The notes under the pieces were generated by a model. It was not told where the DNA came from, ran no database searches, and saw only the letters and a list, made by a program, of their open reading frames with translations. Positions 46,213 to 55,967 of a stretch of 64,000 nt of DNA are shown piece after piece (the stretch's first letter is position 1; the number at the start of each line of letters is the position of its first letter). Source of the stretch: Saprospiraceae bacterium (GTDB taxonomy: Bacteria > Bacteroidota > Bacteroidia > Chitinophagales > Saprospiraceae); NCBI GenBank assembly GCA_016714895.1, contig JADKBV010000011.1:62001-126000 (forward strand), written 5' to 3'. The translations under genes and the position numbers were made by a program.

Positions 46213-49200
46213 ATGACCAATAAACATACATTTAATAAGTTCTTTATCCTGCTCAAACTGAGTATGTTGTCCATTTTTTTACATGCTCAAACCTTTGTTC
46301 CTGTCAATGTCACCGGTTTTAATCACGACATCATCGCGGAAGAAGCAGGAGGAACAAACAGAGCGGAAGCGGCCACGACAACCACTTTCGACGATAATGC
46401 CGTTTCCTTAACCAGTGATAACGTATTATATGCAAAAAACTTCAGAGGAAACGCCAATGTAAATAACCCACCCCCGTTTGGACTTCCGGATAATGGCAGT
46501 ATTCCGAGTGTAAATCTGCCGGGTGCCTTATATCAATTAGCCCCATATGATAGTAACAATGCCTTGGTCTTGAGACAACAAAACAGTTCCGGCACCCTGG
46601 TATTAGAAACGCCCGGTGTATTTTCTAAAATAGCTTTTTTAGGTGCCAGTTCGAATGGCTCATCCACGTTTAATTTTATACTCAATTTTAGTGATGGTAC
46701 AAATTTTCCTACCACATTCACGGTTCCGGATTGGTTTGATGGGCCCAATTTCGCGATTAAAAGTATCGGAAGGGTATATAGAAGGACTATTGGTGGCCAC
46801 CAGGCAGACCAATTCAACGGGGATGCGGAAAATCCAAGACTTTACGATAATCAGATCACAATCCCGACTCCCTTTGACCAAAAAATTCTTACGAGTATTA
46901 CCATCACAAAAACGTCATCAGGCGGCAGTACCGGTATATTTGCTATCAATGGTATTACCCCTGTCAATGCCCCTGCTGCACCAATAGCCACTGCTGCTAC
47001 AAATATAAATGGTACAAATTTTACGGCCAACTGGCTTTCGGTCGCCAACGCAACGAATTATTTTTTGGATGTTTCTGATAGTCCAAGCTTCATTACCTTG
47101 ATGCCGGGTTATAACAACAGGGATGTCGGAAATGTACTCTCTTTTAATGTCACTGGATTACCTAATGCACCGGTTTATTATTACAGGGTCAGGGCAAGAA
47201 ATATTTCAGGTGTCAGCCCGAGCAGTAATACCATTGAGGTGTGTTTAATGCCACTTCCGACGGCCGTATGTAACAATATATCCGTACCTTTAAACAATAT
47301 GGGCAATTACACCCTGACACAGCCTGATATTAATGCTATTGGAAACGGCAGTAAGGATAATTGCGGCAGCCCAAATGATATAACCTTTGCCATCAATCAA
47401 AACACTTTTTCCTGCACTGACCTGGTCCTGGGGCAACCCAATAATTATGCCGTGGAATTAGACGGTGTCAATGATTTTATACAAAGTGACGCAACAAATG
47501 TTCTGAAAATCCAACCTCTCACCGTGGAAGCATGGGTGAAACCGGCATTTCGAACTGAAAACACTACTTTTTATCCAAATAATGTATTAAGTAATGATAG
47601 CCCGGGTTTGTACGGACATGGTTTTGGTGCCAATATTAATAGTTCAGTCAACCAGATCACGGTTGAATACCAGAATAATTTCAGAACCATCAATAATGCA
47701 GGCTTGTCGTCGGATACATGGCAACATATTGCCGTGGTTTATACACCAGGGAATGTCAAGACCTATGTCAACGGGCTTCTTATTGATGACTTTAATCACG
47801 TGCAAAGCGGACTTACGGGAACAGGCTCTTTCTGGATAGGCAAACACAACGATGACGGTACTTACGGAACCCGACGATTCTACAAAGGACAACTGGATGA
47901 AGTACGGGTTTGGCATCGGGCCTTATCAGGAGCAGAAATTTTAGCCAACAAAAATACTACTTCCGTTGGAAATGAAAGTGACCTGAAATTGTATTATACC
48001 TTTGAAGATGGTCCCGGAAGTTCAAAAGTAAAAGATATTTTGGGCAATGCAGATGCCAATTTTCAGGCCGATATGAACCCTCAAACAAGTTGGGTGAGTC
48101 CCGGAGCACCGGTAACACCTGCTGTTTTAGGTACGTCAGTTATATTAACAGTTACGAACAACAAAGGAAATAAATCCACCTGCAACGCTACCGTTTCGGT
48201 GGAAGATATTACTCCACCTGTGGCAAAGTGTCCAACCACCTCACCCACCGTTGTTTTGGACAACGCAGGTAATGGTGTCCTGGCGGCCAATGCACTCGCT
48301 TTGGGCAATAGTACGGACAATTGTCCAACAGATCTGGTGGAAACCAGTCCGGCCATGAATTTTACGTGCGCTGATGTAGCGGGTTCAACCGTTATTCTGA
48401 CCGCTACTGACGCTTCAGGCAACACAGGGACATGTACGGCTGCCATTCAAATCGTGGATAATATTCCTCCTGTGGCTAAATGTCCGGCAACACCTCCAAC
48501 GGTTGTCATTAGTGTTAACGGTCCGGCTATGTTGGCTGCTAACGCACTAGCAGGAGGAAACAGCACGGACAACTGCTCTGCGGGTTTGATAGAAACCAGT
48601 CCGGCCAGGAGTTTTACCTGTACGGATGCCCCTTCTGCTTTGGTTAATTTAACGGCAACGGATGTTGGAGGAAATAAAAGTACAGTTTCCTGTTCTGTAA
48701 ATATTAATGATGCAGCCAAACCAACAGCGATCATTAATTCCGGTGGACGAACAGTTTTGGATGATGCCAATCCGACCATCACATTGGATGTTTCCGCTTC
48801 GACAGGGGGTGGAAACTCCGGTTTACAATTCCAATGGTCTGACGGAACCACAGGAGCGGTAAAAGTTATTTCAAGCCCGGGTGTTTATACCGTGACGGTT
48901 ACCAATCCACTCAATGGCTGTACGTCAATTGCAGGTATTACCATCACGGACAATCGAAGTAACGTTCTGACGGCACCGCAGGCCACAGCCGCCATGAACG
49001 TGAGTACACAAAGTTTTGCAGCCAATTGGCTTCCCGTTGCAGGTGCAACAACTTACGTGATTGATGTTTCTGAGAATCCGAACTTTCAAACTTTTGTAGG
49101 CTCTTACAATAATTTTAACGCTGGCAACGTACTTTCCCAAAGCATAATTGGATTAAACAAAAACACAACATACTATTACAGAATCAGGGCACTCAACAAC

Positions 49201-50895
49201 GCGGCATCCAGTCCGAACAGCAATATTATCACAATTAAAACCATAGAGCAGGGCGCCTCTCCGCTTTCGGTCACCGGATTTAATCATGATTTAATAGCTG
49301 AAGGGTCGGGTGGATTAAACCGTGCATCGGCGACAACGACTACTGATATCGGTACATATGTTTTGTATTCAAAAGATTTCAGAGGTAATAACAATCCAAA
49401 TAATGCTCCCACCTATGGATTACCCGCCAATGGTTTTATCAGCAGTGCTTCCCGTCCCGGTATCAACTTCCAATTGGCACCTTACACCGGAAATAATGCT
49501 TTGATTTTAAAATCGGTAAATCAAACCGAAACCCTGAGTCTTCCGACACCCGATATTTATTCGGGTATAGCCATTTTGGCTATGAGTGAAGGTTCATTGA
49601 GTAAAACAGAAGTTACCCTCTTATTCAGTGATGGTACGCCGGGCTTTGTTTCGTTAGATATTCCTGATTGGTACAACGGAGATGATTTTGCCATCAAAGG
49701 TATAGGAAGAATGAATCGTTCAAATGATGCCTTTGATACGGATGAAAGTCCTGAAAACCCGAGATTGTATAATCTTGTTGTAACTTTGCCACCTCCTTTT
49801 GACAGTAAAACCCTGACAGGAATCAACTTCAAAAGAACATCGTCGACCGGAAACACTGTTATCCTGGCCATCAATGGAACAACTTCTTCCTGCAACCAGA
49901 CTTTGACCTTGACAGCTGAGGGTAATTTCTGTGAGGGTAATAATATAACCCTGGCAGGCAATATCAGCAGTGCTGGACAATTTTTATGGACTGGTCCGAA
50001 TGGAGGTTCATTGCCCGGTTCAGAAACAATTGTCATTCAAAATTCCCGACCAGAGGATAGCGGGACGTACTCTTTGGAAGTGGTGTCGCCGGACAATTGC
50101 CGGTATTCGTCTTCCATTGATATAGAAATAAATCCTCAACCGGTCATTCGGGTAGAAGAAGAAGGTTCGCCTTGCGGCGGTGATACCATCATTCTGAATG
50201 AAAATGGCGGCGATGCTATTACCTGGTTGTGGAACGGTCCCGGAAGTTATAGCTCAGATTCTCCGGAAGTCATATTGGTTGCCGGGATAGCACAAGATGG
50301 TGTATACGAACTTTCAGTTACCGATATTAATGGTTGTACCAATACATTTTTTTACGATCTGGAATTTATTGACGGCGAAAAATTAGACGGCAATTTTCTG
50401 GTGTCAGCAGGAGCATGCGCCGGTGACACCATTCATGTCATCGATTACAGCCTTTTTGATGAAATCTTGTCGACCATTTCGTTTTCCTGGGATTTTGGTG
50501 ACGGGCGGACTTCCCCGGAAAGAGACCCTGTTGTCGTCTACAACTCTTCCGGAAATTACACCATTACCCTGAATGTCGGAAGTGTTGATTGTTCTTTGAC
50601 CATTCAAAAAAACATAGAAATTCTGGATTGCAGGAAAGAAAATATGAACACAACAAAGTATGTAAACTTTTATCCAAATCCATCAATTGTTCCTGTACAA
50701 ATGTCTGCACGATTACCTTTGTCCGGAGATGTTGTAATAAAAATTTATGATAGTAAAGGGCAGGAAATACATTCAAAATATTTTACGGAAGTACAGAACT
50801 TTTCTGATGAATTGCCTGTATTGAGGCAGGGAATTTATTTTGTTGATATTTTACATGCAGCTGGGATAGAAAGGCATAAAATTATCGTTTTTTAA
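46213..50895 (+). CDS. Large T9SS-secreted adhesin with LamG, HYR, FN3, Ig/PKD domains
   Basis: 1560 residues from the ATG at 46213 (GTG at 46207 is less likely). Signal peptide to LHAQ. Order: a ~230-residue module starting VTGFNHDIIAEEAGGTNRAEA (residues ~30-260), FN3 (~265-345), a laminin-G-like domain (YAVELDGVNDFIQS...LTVEAWVKP...KGQLDEVRVWHRALS, ~410-600), two HYR repeats with CTDAPS/CADVAG-type cysteines (~660-840), an Ig segment, a second FN3 (~920-1010), a second copy of the first module (VTGFNHDLIAEGSGGLNRASA, ~1018-1230), Ig and PKD (SFSWDFGDGRTSPERDP) and a type A sorting domain (YVNFYPNPSIVP...QGIYFVDI). A last-gene adhesin of the LytTR-controlled operon. Confidence 0.85.
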   Translation: MTNKHTFNKFFILLKLSMLSIFLHAQTFVPVNVTGFNHDIIAEEAGGTNRAEAATTTTFDDNAVSLTSDNVLYAKNFRGNANVNNPPPFGLPDNGSIPSVNLPGALYQLAPYDSNNALVLRQQNSSGTLVLETPGVFSKIAFLGASSNGSSTFNFILNFSDGTNFPTTFTVPDWFDGPNFAIKSIGRVYRRTIGGHQADQFNGDAENPRLYDNQITIPTPFDQKILTSITITKTSSGGSTGIFAINGITPVNAPAAPIATAATNINGTNFTANWLSVANATNYFLDVSDSPSFITLMPGYNNRDVGNVLSFNVTGLPNAPVYYYRVRARNISGVSPSSNTIEVCLMPLPTAVCNNISVPLNNMGNYTLTQPDINAIGNGSKDNCGSPNDITFAINQNTFSCTDLVLGQPNNYAVELDGVNDFIQSDATNVLKIQPLTVEAWVKPAFRTENTTFYPNNVLSNDSPGLYGHGFGANINSSVNQITVEYQNNFRTINNAGLSSDTWQHIAVVYTPGNVKTYVNGLLIDDFNHVQSGLTGTGSFWIGKHNDDGTYGTRRFYKGQLDEVRVWHRALSGAEILANKNTTSVGNESDLKLYYTFEDGPGSSKVKDILGNADANFQADMNPQTSWVSPGAPVTPAVLGTSVILTVTNNKGNKSTCNATVSVEDITPPVAKCPTTSPTVVLDNAGNGVLAANALALGNSTDNCPTDLVETSPAMNFTCADVAGSTVILTATDASGNTGTCTAAIQIVDNIPPVAKCPATPPTVVISVNGPAMLAANALAGGNSTDNCSAGLIETSPARSFTCTDAPSALVNLTATDVGGNKSTVSCSVNINDAAKPTAIINSGGRTVLDDANPTITLDVSASTGGGNSGLQFQWSDGTTGAVKVISSPGVYTVTVTNPLNGCTSIAGITITDNRSNVLTAPQATAAMNVSTQSFAANWLPVAGATTYVIDVSENPNFQTFVGSYNNFNAGNVLSQSIIGLNKNTTYYYRIRALNNAASSPNSNIITIKTIEQGASPLSVTGFNHDLIAEGSGGLNRASATTTTDIGTYVLYSKDFRGNNNPNNAPTYGLPANGFISSASRPGINFQLAPYTGNNALILKSVNQTETLSLPTPDIYSGIAILAMSEGSLSKTEVTLLFSDGTPGFVSLDIPDWYNGDDFAIKGIGRMNRSNDAFDTDESPENPRLYNLVVTLPPPFDSKTLTGINFKRTSSTGNTVILAINGTTSSCNQTLTLTAEGNFCEGNNITLAGNISSAGQFLWTGPNGGSLPGSETIVIQNSRPEDSGTYSLEVVSPDNCRYSSSIDIEINPQPVIRVEEEGSPCGGDTIILNENGGDAITWLWNGPGSYSSDSPEVILVAGIAQDGVYELSVTDINGCTNTFFYDLEFIDGEKLDGNFLVSAGACAGDTIHVIDYSLFDEILSTISFSWDFGDGRTSPERDPVVVYNSSGNYTITLNVGSVDCSLTIQKNIEILDCRKENMNTTKYVNFYPNPSIVPVQMSARLPLSGDVVIKIYDSKGQEIHSKYFTEVQNFSDELPVLRQGIYFVDILHAAGIERHKIIVF

Positions 50896-50948
50896 GAAAG
50901 ATTAACCAAAAATTAATCCGTTTTAAAGAATCAACCCGGCGATAAATA

Positions 50949-51191
50949 GGGTCTGCTGAAAAAGTCAGCAATGAATCAGATTCAAGGCGAAGGCAAAGAA
51001 GATGTATAAAATACCTCGATTTGCCTTCAACGCAGAATATGGTTTATTGCTGGCTAACAAAAAACAAGTTTAGTAAGGAACTTAGATGCACGAAATTTGA
51101 ATATAATTTTGTAAAAGCAATGCACTTACATGTATGAAAATTGAACATAAGAAATTGATTATTAATATTTTTTGTGTTTTTCAGCAGACCC
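50949..51191. mobile_element. Non-autonomous element (MITE) with GGGTCTGCTGAAAAA ends
   Basis: TAGGGTCTGCTGAAAAA (50947-50963) and its exact inverse TTTTTCAGCAGACCCTA (51177-51193) enclose 243 bp. The outermost TA on both sides may be the target duplication. Subterminal sequence is also imperfectly inverted (GTCAGCAATGAATCAGATTC against GAATATGGTTTATTGCTGGC). No reading frame for a transposase exists inside. It occupies the gap between two convergent genes, where no ordinary terminator was seen; the remainder of 50896-51251 is empty. Confidence 0.8.
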
Positions 51192-51251
51192 TAATTATCG
51201 AAAAACAAACATAGGTATTCGTTACAAAATGTGACCGAAATAATTTATTTC

Positions 51252-54200
51252 TCAATATCCAACCATCACATCGCCGGCCGCCATTTCGGTCTCTCCGTTT
51301 TTATATACAATCCGGGCCACCCATACATAGATGCCGGCAGCTACCGGTTGTTCTCCAAAGGTGCCATTCCAACCGGATGTTTCATCTCCGGGAGGGAAGT
51401 TGATTTTTTGAAAAACTTCATTGCCCCAACGATCGTAAATAGCGAGTTTTTCGATGACTTCAATAGAATGGAAACGCTCGTACAAAGTAAAACGGTTGTT
51501 ACCTGATGCGGAATGGGGAAGAATGATATTGGGTGCATCATAACCATTGATTCTCCTCACGCGCACCCAAACGGAATCTTCTTTTACACAGCCATGGTCA
51601 TCAGTGATGTACAATGTATACAGCGTCGAAATTTCAGGACTTGTGGTCGGATATGGACAGTCTGAACAACTGACACTTTCACCCGGATCCCAAAAAACAG
51701 AGGACAATTGGTCCCATTCGTGAGAAGAAGAAGGATGTAGGCTTACGGATTGCCCCAATAAAATGGTGGTATCTTTGCCGGCTTCAATGGTTAAAGGTAT
51801 TAAAGGCATTATCTCAAAAAAAGTATCCAAAGGACAATCATTGCCATCCAAAACTTTGACATCATACCTTTTTTTGTCCTGAAGGATGTGGGGTATTTGT
51901 TCCGTTATTTGTTTATTGTCGAGAAAATAGGTGTATGGAGCCGTTCCACCGATAACAAATCCGATAGTAACGGATGCCGGATCTTCTGCACAAACCGGCA
52001 GAGACAGATCAAAATGCAGATTTTCCGGACTTGGTTCTTTGCTTACAGGAATTGACAATGAGTCTGAACATCCATTCGCAGTACTGAAAACAAAAATCTT
52101 GTAATCACCGGGCTGGAAAATGTTTATTTCCGGTTGATTGCCCGATCCGTTTTGCCATGTAAAAACAACATCGGCATCGCTGCTATTTGCCTCTAAGTGG
52201 GTAAACGGTTCTCTGCAATCAATCTCAAAACTTCCCGTGACGGTAATATGAGGTAGTTTAAAATCTTCGGTGATTGTCACGGAGGTTTCTGATATACAAC
52301 CGTAACCATTTTCTGCCAATAAGCGGATGTTGTACAAACCTCCGGAAATTAACATCGAATCCGTTTGGGTGGTATTGTTATTTGTTATCCAACTGTATTT
52401 TATACTGTCCTGGTAAAAAACGTCTTTAATCCAAAAGGAAGGTGTAAAACAATTAAGGTGCACTGGCTCCAGTTTTATTTCATGTTTTTCAAAAAATCCG
52501 TGTACCCAAACCGTTTCAAAATGTGTACAACCGTTTTCGCTCGTTGCCTCAATAACATATTCTCCCGGCTGAGAAATGGTATGTCCGCTAATAATATTTT
52601 GATTTCCGATGCTGTACTGAGGTTGGTACACACTGTTTAATGCCAGTGAAGTCACAGGAAAAGCACAGGAAATATCATTTACATCGGCCGTAAAAATAGG
52701 ACGTAATGTATCCACCGAAATAGTAAGGAATTGAGATACACTGCATCCGTTATCGTAAACCAATGTAAGTTCAAAAACACCTCCATTGGTAAATTCAGGT
52801 TCTAATACATTTTTGTCAAACTGGCCGCTGCCACTCCAAAATAAAGAATCGTAGTCTGCAACATATACTTCACCCGAAACTTTGGTTTTTATACAGGTAA
52901 GGGTATCTGTGATTTTCATTTGCAGGTTGGGCCGTATGGTATCGACAGGCAATTCTACTATTTTTTCGTTGATACATCCTTGAGGTGTTTCGGCTTTTAC
53001 GACAAAATTTCCGGTTTGTGTTGATAAAATATAGTTTGTGTTTCCGAATGTATTGTTTGGTCCGGTCCAGGTTATGGAAGCAGAAACAGAAGTTGTGATT
53101 TGAATACTTCCTGTGGGATTAAGACAGGTGATGGGCAGCACCTCAACAGAAATATCGGGATAGTTTTTGGATGATGGAAGAAAATAAGATTCTTCAAAAG
53201 AACAACCGTTTTCACCGGTAACAGTCACATGGTACAGGCCTTCATTAGAAAACTTTGGATTGGCCAGATCGGATTGTTCATAAAGCCCTTGCCAATGGAT
53301 GGTGACAGGATTTGAAACGGTGAGGGTAAATCCACCCAGGTTGTCAACACATGTTATGGAATCAATCGCCACCATAACTTCAGGTATGGATTTATTTTCA
53401 AAAACAAATACACTATCGATTTTTTTACATCCATTGCTGTCAAGGGCCGTTAACAAATAAAGACCTGGCAAAGTGACAGTAAATGAATCATTTGATGTTA
53501 CAAAATCATCGTCGAGAGACCATATCAATGAATCGACATTTGTTAATTCAGACAATTGAATCAGCACTTCTGCGTTGAGGCAGGTGAGTGTGTCAGGTAT
53601 TGATTTCCTGTAGCTGTGAATAGCAGGCAGAGCGTCTACGACAATACTGTCTTTCAGGGTACAAAAACTGCCTTCTTCCAGGATAAAATGATAGGTGCCC
53701 GGGGTATGTATCCACAAGGTGTCAAAAGTTTCCGGAAGGTTTTCATAAGGAGGCGTTGTCCAGATTATACGGTCAATATTACTGTTATTTTCAATATAAA
53801 CAGCTACACTATCCTGTCGGCAGGTAAGAGGCCCTTTGTTGTGTTTTATGTAACTGAAAGAAACATTTTCCAACACAATATTGATGGATGCAGTGTCGGA
53901 GCAACCATTTTGACCATAGGCCGTTACGATATATCTTCCCGGGGATGTTGCATAAAATCCCTGTCCGGAAAAGGTAGTCAGATCAGGAAATGACCACTCA
54001 TAGGTAACATCCGTATTTCCGTAAACAAATGCTTCAATGTAAGAAGCCAAAGCATTACAATCCAGCAGATTGTTGCCTACAATAGCCACATCAGGTGGTA
54101 AATTGTCTGCTGTAACTTCAAAGGATTCGGTGCGGGAACATAAATTTTCAGAAGTGACAGTAACGGTGTAGGTACCGGCAGAGCTGACAAAAATTTCCTG

Positions 54201-55130
54201 ATTATCAGGATTGCTGTTGATCGTTCCGTTTGTTGTTTCCCAGTGATAGGTAAGTCCGTTCATCGGAGGATCTGTGTATGCCGTAATCACTTGTTCTGTA
54301 TCAAAACAGGTAATAGGAGGAACTTCAAATGGAAGAATGTCAAATTCCTCCAGGGTTACCGTAAATTCTTTTTCTTCTTCGCACAAAGGACCAAAAAACA
54401 AATCGTCGATGGCAAAATCATTGCCATTAGGTTGGGTATTCTGGTTTATAATACAAATATCGGCTGTGGTGTTATTGCCTGAATTCCATACAGCATAAAA
54501 CTGTTGCCATAAACACGTGGTTCCCACGAGGTTAAATTGTTGCCCTATCAGGCCGTTATTGATAGAAAATTGCAGGCGTGCGGGATTGGATGCATTTACG
54601 GAAGTAGCCCATGCCCAAAAAACATAATTGGTATTGGGTGTGACATTTACAGTTTGACACCAAATTCTGGCAAGGCTGACAGAACCATTTAAAACCATCA
54701 TTTGGGTACCTTCATGAGCACTGCAAGATGCAAAGCCGCTGTGGACCGAATTAGGGTTATTGTTTACACTATACGTTCCTTCATTCCATAAAGAGACCGG
54801 ATTATAAGTATACAATGTAGAAAATCCTGAATTTCCGTTTTCAAAAGAAGGGTTTTGAATCAGATTTTCATGGGATTCGCCAAATGCTTTTAGAGTAAAT
54901 GTAGTAGTTGTATTGACCTGTACCTGAGGGTTCAGGTTTTGATTATTGAAATAACCCTGGTCACTTGTCCATTCAAAGGCATAATAAGGACCGGTAATGG
55001 AACCATTTAAAGGTATCAGTGCTGGTTGACAAATCGTAATGTCATCAGGAGTATTTAATTCCAGTTGGCATTCCTGCGAAATTACAGGAAAAGAACAAAA
55101 ACATAGACATAGCAAAAAAAATACTCTCAT
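51252..55130 (-). CDS. Large surface protein with T9SS type B (gliding-motility-type) C-terminus
   Basis: 1292 residues. Signal peptide MRVFFLLCLCFCSFPVISQ, then an N-terminal Ig-like region, a carbohydrate-binding-like domain at ~90-260 (NLIQNPSFENGNSGFSTLY...CLWQQFYAVWNSGNNTTADICI), and about ten Ig/PKD-like repeats with the pattern 'C-L...W...F...GxYxVTVTxxNGCS'. The final ~85 residues (NRFTLYERFHSIEVIEKLAIYDRWGNEVF...GWNGTFGEQPVAAGIYVWVARI) are a type B sorting domain, the class found on SprB-like adhesins that stay attached to the cell. It has its own promoter and stands alone. Likely role: adhesion. Confidence 0.88.
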   Translation of the reverse strand: MRVFFLLCLCFCSFPVISQECQLELNTPDDITICQPALIPLNGSITGPYYAFEWTSDQGYFNNQNLNPQVQVNTTTTFTLKAFGESHENLIQNPSFENGNSGFSTLYTYNPVSLWNEGTYSVNNNPNSVHSGFASCSAHEGTQMMVLNGSVSLARIWCQTVNVTPNTNYVFWAWATSVNASNPARLQFSINNGLIGQQFNLVGTTCLWQQFYAVWNSGNNTTADICIINQNTQPNGNDFAIDDLFFGPLCEEEKEFTVTLEEFDILPFEVPPITCFDTEQVITAYTDPPMNGLTYHWETTNGTINSNPDNQEIFVSSAGTYTVTVTSENLCSRTESFEVTADNLPPDVAIVGNNLLDCNALASYIEAFVYGNTDVTYEWSFPDLTTFSGQGFYATSPGRYIVTAYGQNGCSDTASINIVLENVSFSYIKHNKGPLTCRQDSVAVYIENNSNIDRIIWTTPPYENLPETFDTLWIHTPGTYHFILEEGSFCTLKDSIVVDALPAIHSYRKSIPDTLTCLNAEVLIQLSELTNVDSLIWSLDDDFVTSNDSFTVTLPGLYLLTALDSNGCKKIDSVFVFENKSIPEVMVAIDSITCVDNLGGFTLTVSNPVTIHWQGLYEQSDLANPKFSNEGLYHVTVTGENGCSFEESYFLPSSKNYPDISVEVLPITCLNPTGSIQITTSVSASITWTGPNNTFGNTNYILSTQTGNFVVKAETPQGCINEKIVELPVDTIRPNLQMKITDTLTCIKTKVSGEVYVADYDSLFWSGSGQFDKNVLEPEFTNGGVFELTLVYDNGCSVSQFLTISVDTLRPIFTADVNDISCAFPVTSLALNSVYQPQYSIGNQNIISGHTISQPGEYVIEATSENGCTHFETVWVHGFFEKHEIKLEPVHLNCFTPSFWIKDVFYQDSIKYSWITNNNTTQTDSMLISGGLYNIRLLAENGYGCISETSVTITEDFKLPHITVTGSFEIDCREPFTHLEANSSDADVVFTWQNGSGNQPEINIFQPGDYKIFVFSTANGCSDSLSIPVSKEPSPENLHFDLSLPVCAEDPASVTIGFVIGGTAPYTYFLDNKQITEQIPHILQDKKRYDVKVLDGNDCPLDTFFEIMPLIPLTIEAGKDTTILLGQSVSLHPSSSHEWDQLSSVFWDPGESVSCSDCPYPTTSPEISTLYTLYITDDHGCVKEDSVWVRVRRINGYDAPNIILPHSASGNNRFTLYERFHSIEVIEKLAIYDRWGNEVFQKINFPPGDETSGWNGTFGEQPVAAGIYVWVARIVYKNGETEMAAGDVMVGY

Positions 55131-55150
55131 CGGGTTCAGGTTCGGAGGTA

Positions 55151-55181
55151 CAAAAATAATCTTATTATTTTGAAAATCAAA
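55151..55181 (-). promoter_or_regulatory. Promoter of the T9SS type B adhesin gene
   Basis: On the minus strand TTTG (55181-55178), exactly 19 bases, then TATTTTTG (55158-55151). This is a full match to the Bacteroidota TTTG-N19-TAnnTTTG consensus, ending 20 bases before the ATG, so the transcript leader would be very short. Confidence 0.75.
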
Positions 55182-55374
55182 TTATTAAGAAATATATTTC
55201 ACCTCAATAAAAAAGAACCAATGTTATTTTTTTAACTATATCTACATTTTACCGTTCCGGAGCTAAAATCAGCTACTTTCAATTCGCATAACAAAAATGA
55301 CGGATAACCTCTTTTTGATTAGATTGAAATTATCTTAAAAAATCATTTGTTGCGGAATGAAAACCGGAAGATAC

Positions 55375-55887
55375 TTATTTATCTTTTTTGTCGCTGTTGT
55401 AAATTTCTCTGATACAAAGATATTTACCATCTGTTTTTTTGAAAGTAGCAACATATTTGCCGGTTTCAACTACATTTCCTTTGTCATCTTTTTCGGTGGA
55501 AGTACCGTATTCTGTTACGATGTCTCCATCACCGAATACATCCATCGTTTGAAACGAAATGGTAACGTTTCCTTTGGCATCAGCAAACTGCTTTTCCTGT
55601 TTTTCCTGAATAGCAACCTTACCGGTAAGGGTAGGAGCTCCATCCGGCATGGAAATGGCATCATCGGCATACATAGCCATCAATCCGGCCAGATCTTTTT
55701 TATTGATTGCGTCGGCCCATTGGTTTTCTATGGCCTGAATTTCAGCTTTTACGGCAGCCATGTCAGGTTTTGTTGCTTCTGCCGGCATAACCTCTGTTGT
55801 TGCAGCTTCTGTTGTTTCTGCCTGTTTGCATGAGGTTAAAAATAATAACCCCGCGCAAAAAATTAAACTAAAAAAATGAAATTTCAT
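55375..55887 (-). CDS. SnoaL/DUF4440-like lipoprotein
   Basis: 170 residues. MKFHFFSLIFCAGLLFLTSC is a lipoprotein signal with Cys20, followed by a Glu/Thr/Ala-rich linker. From ~45 on, the sequence fits the cone-shaped NTF2/SnoaL fold (VKAEIQAIENQWADAINKKDLAGLMAMYADDAISMPDG...GKYVATFKKTDGKYLCIREIYNSD). Members bind small ligands or act as isomerases and hydrolases; the substrate is unknown. It lies 80 bases after the DUF418 gene on the same strand and may be co-transcribed, though an independent promoter is possible. Confidence 0.8.
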   Translation of the reverse strand: MKFHFFSLIFCAGLLFLTSCKQAETTEAATTEVMPAEATKPDMAAVKAEIQAIENQWADAINKKDLAGLMAMYADDAISMPDGAPTLTGKVAIQEKQEKQFADAKGNVTISFQTMDVFGDGDIVTEYGTSTEKDDKGNVVETGKYVATFKKTDGKYLCIREIYNSDKKDK

Positions 55888-55967
55888 AAAACAAAAATTT
55901 AAGTGTTAATAAAAATAAATATAAGCCTGTTTCCGGATGTTTTTGTAATGTATTTTTTTCATCAGAA

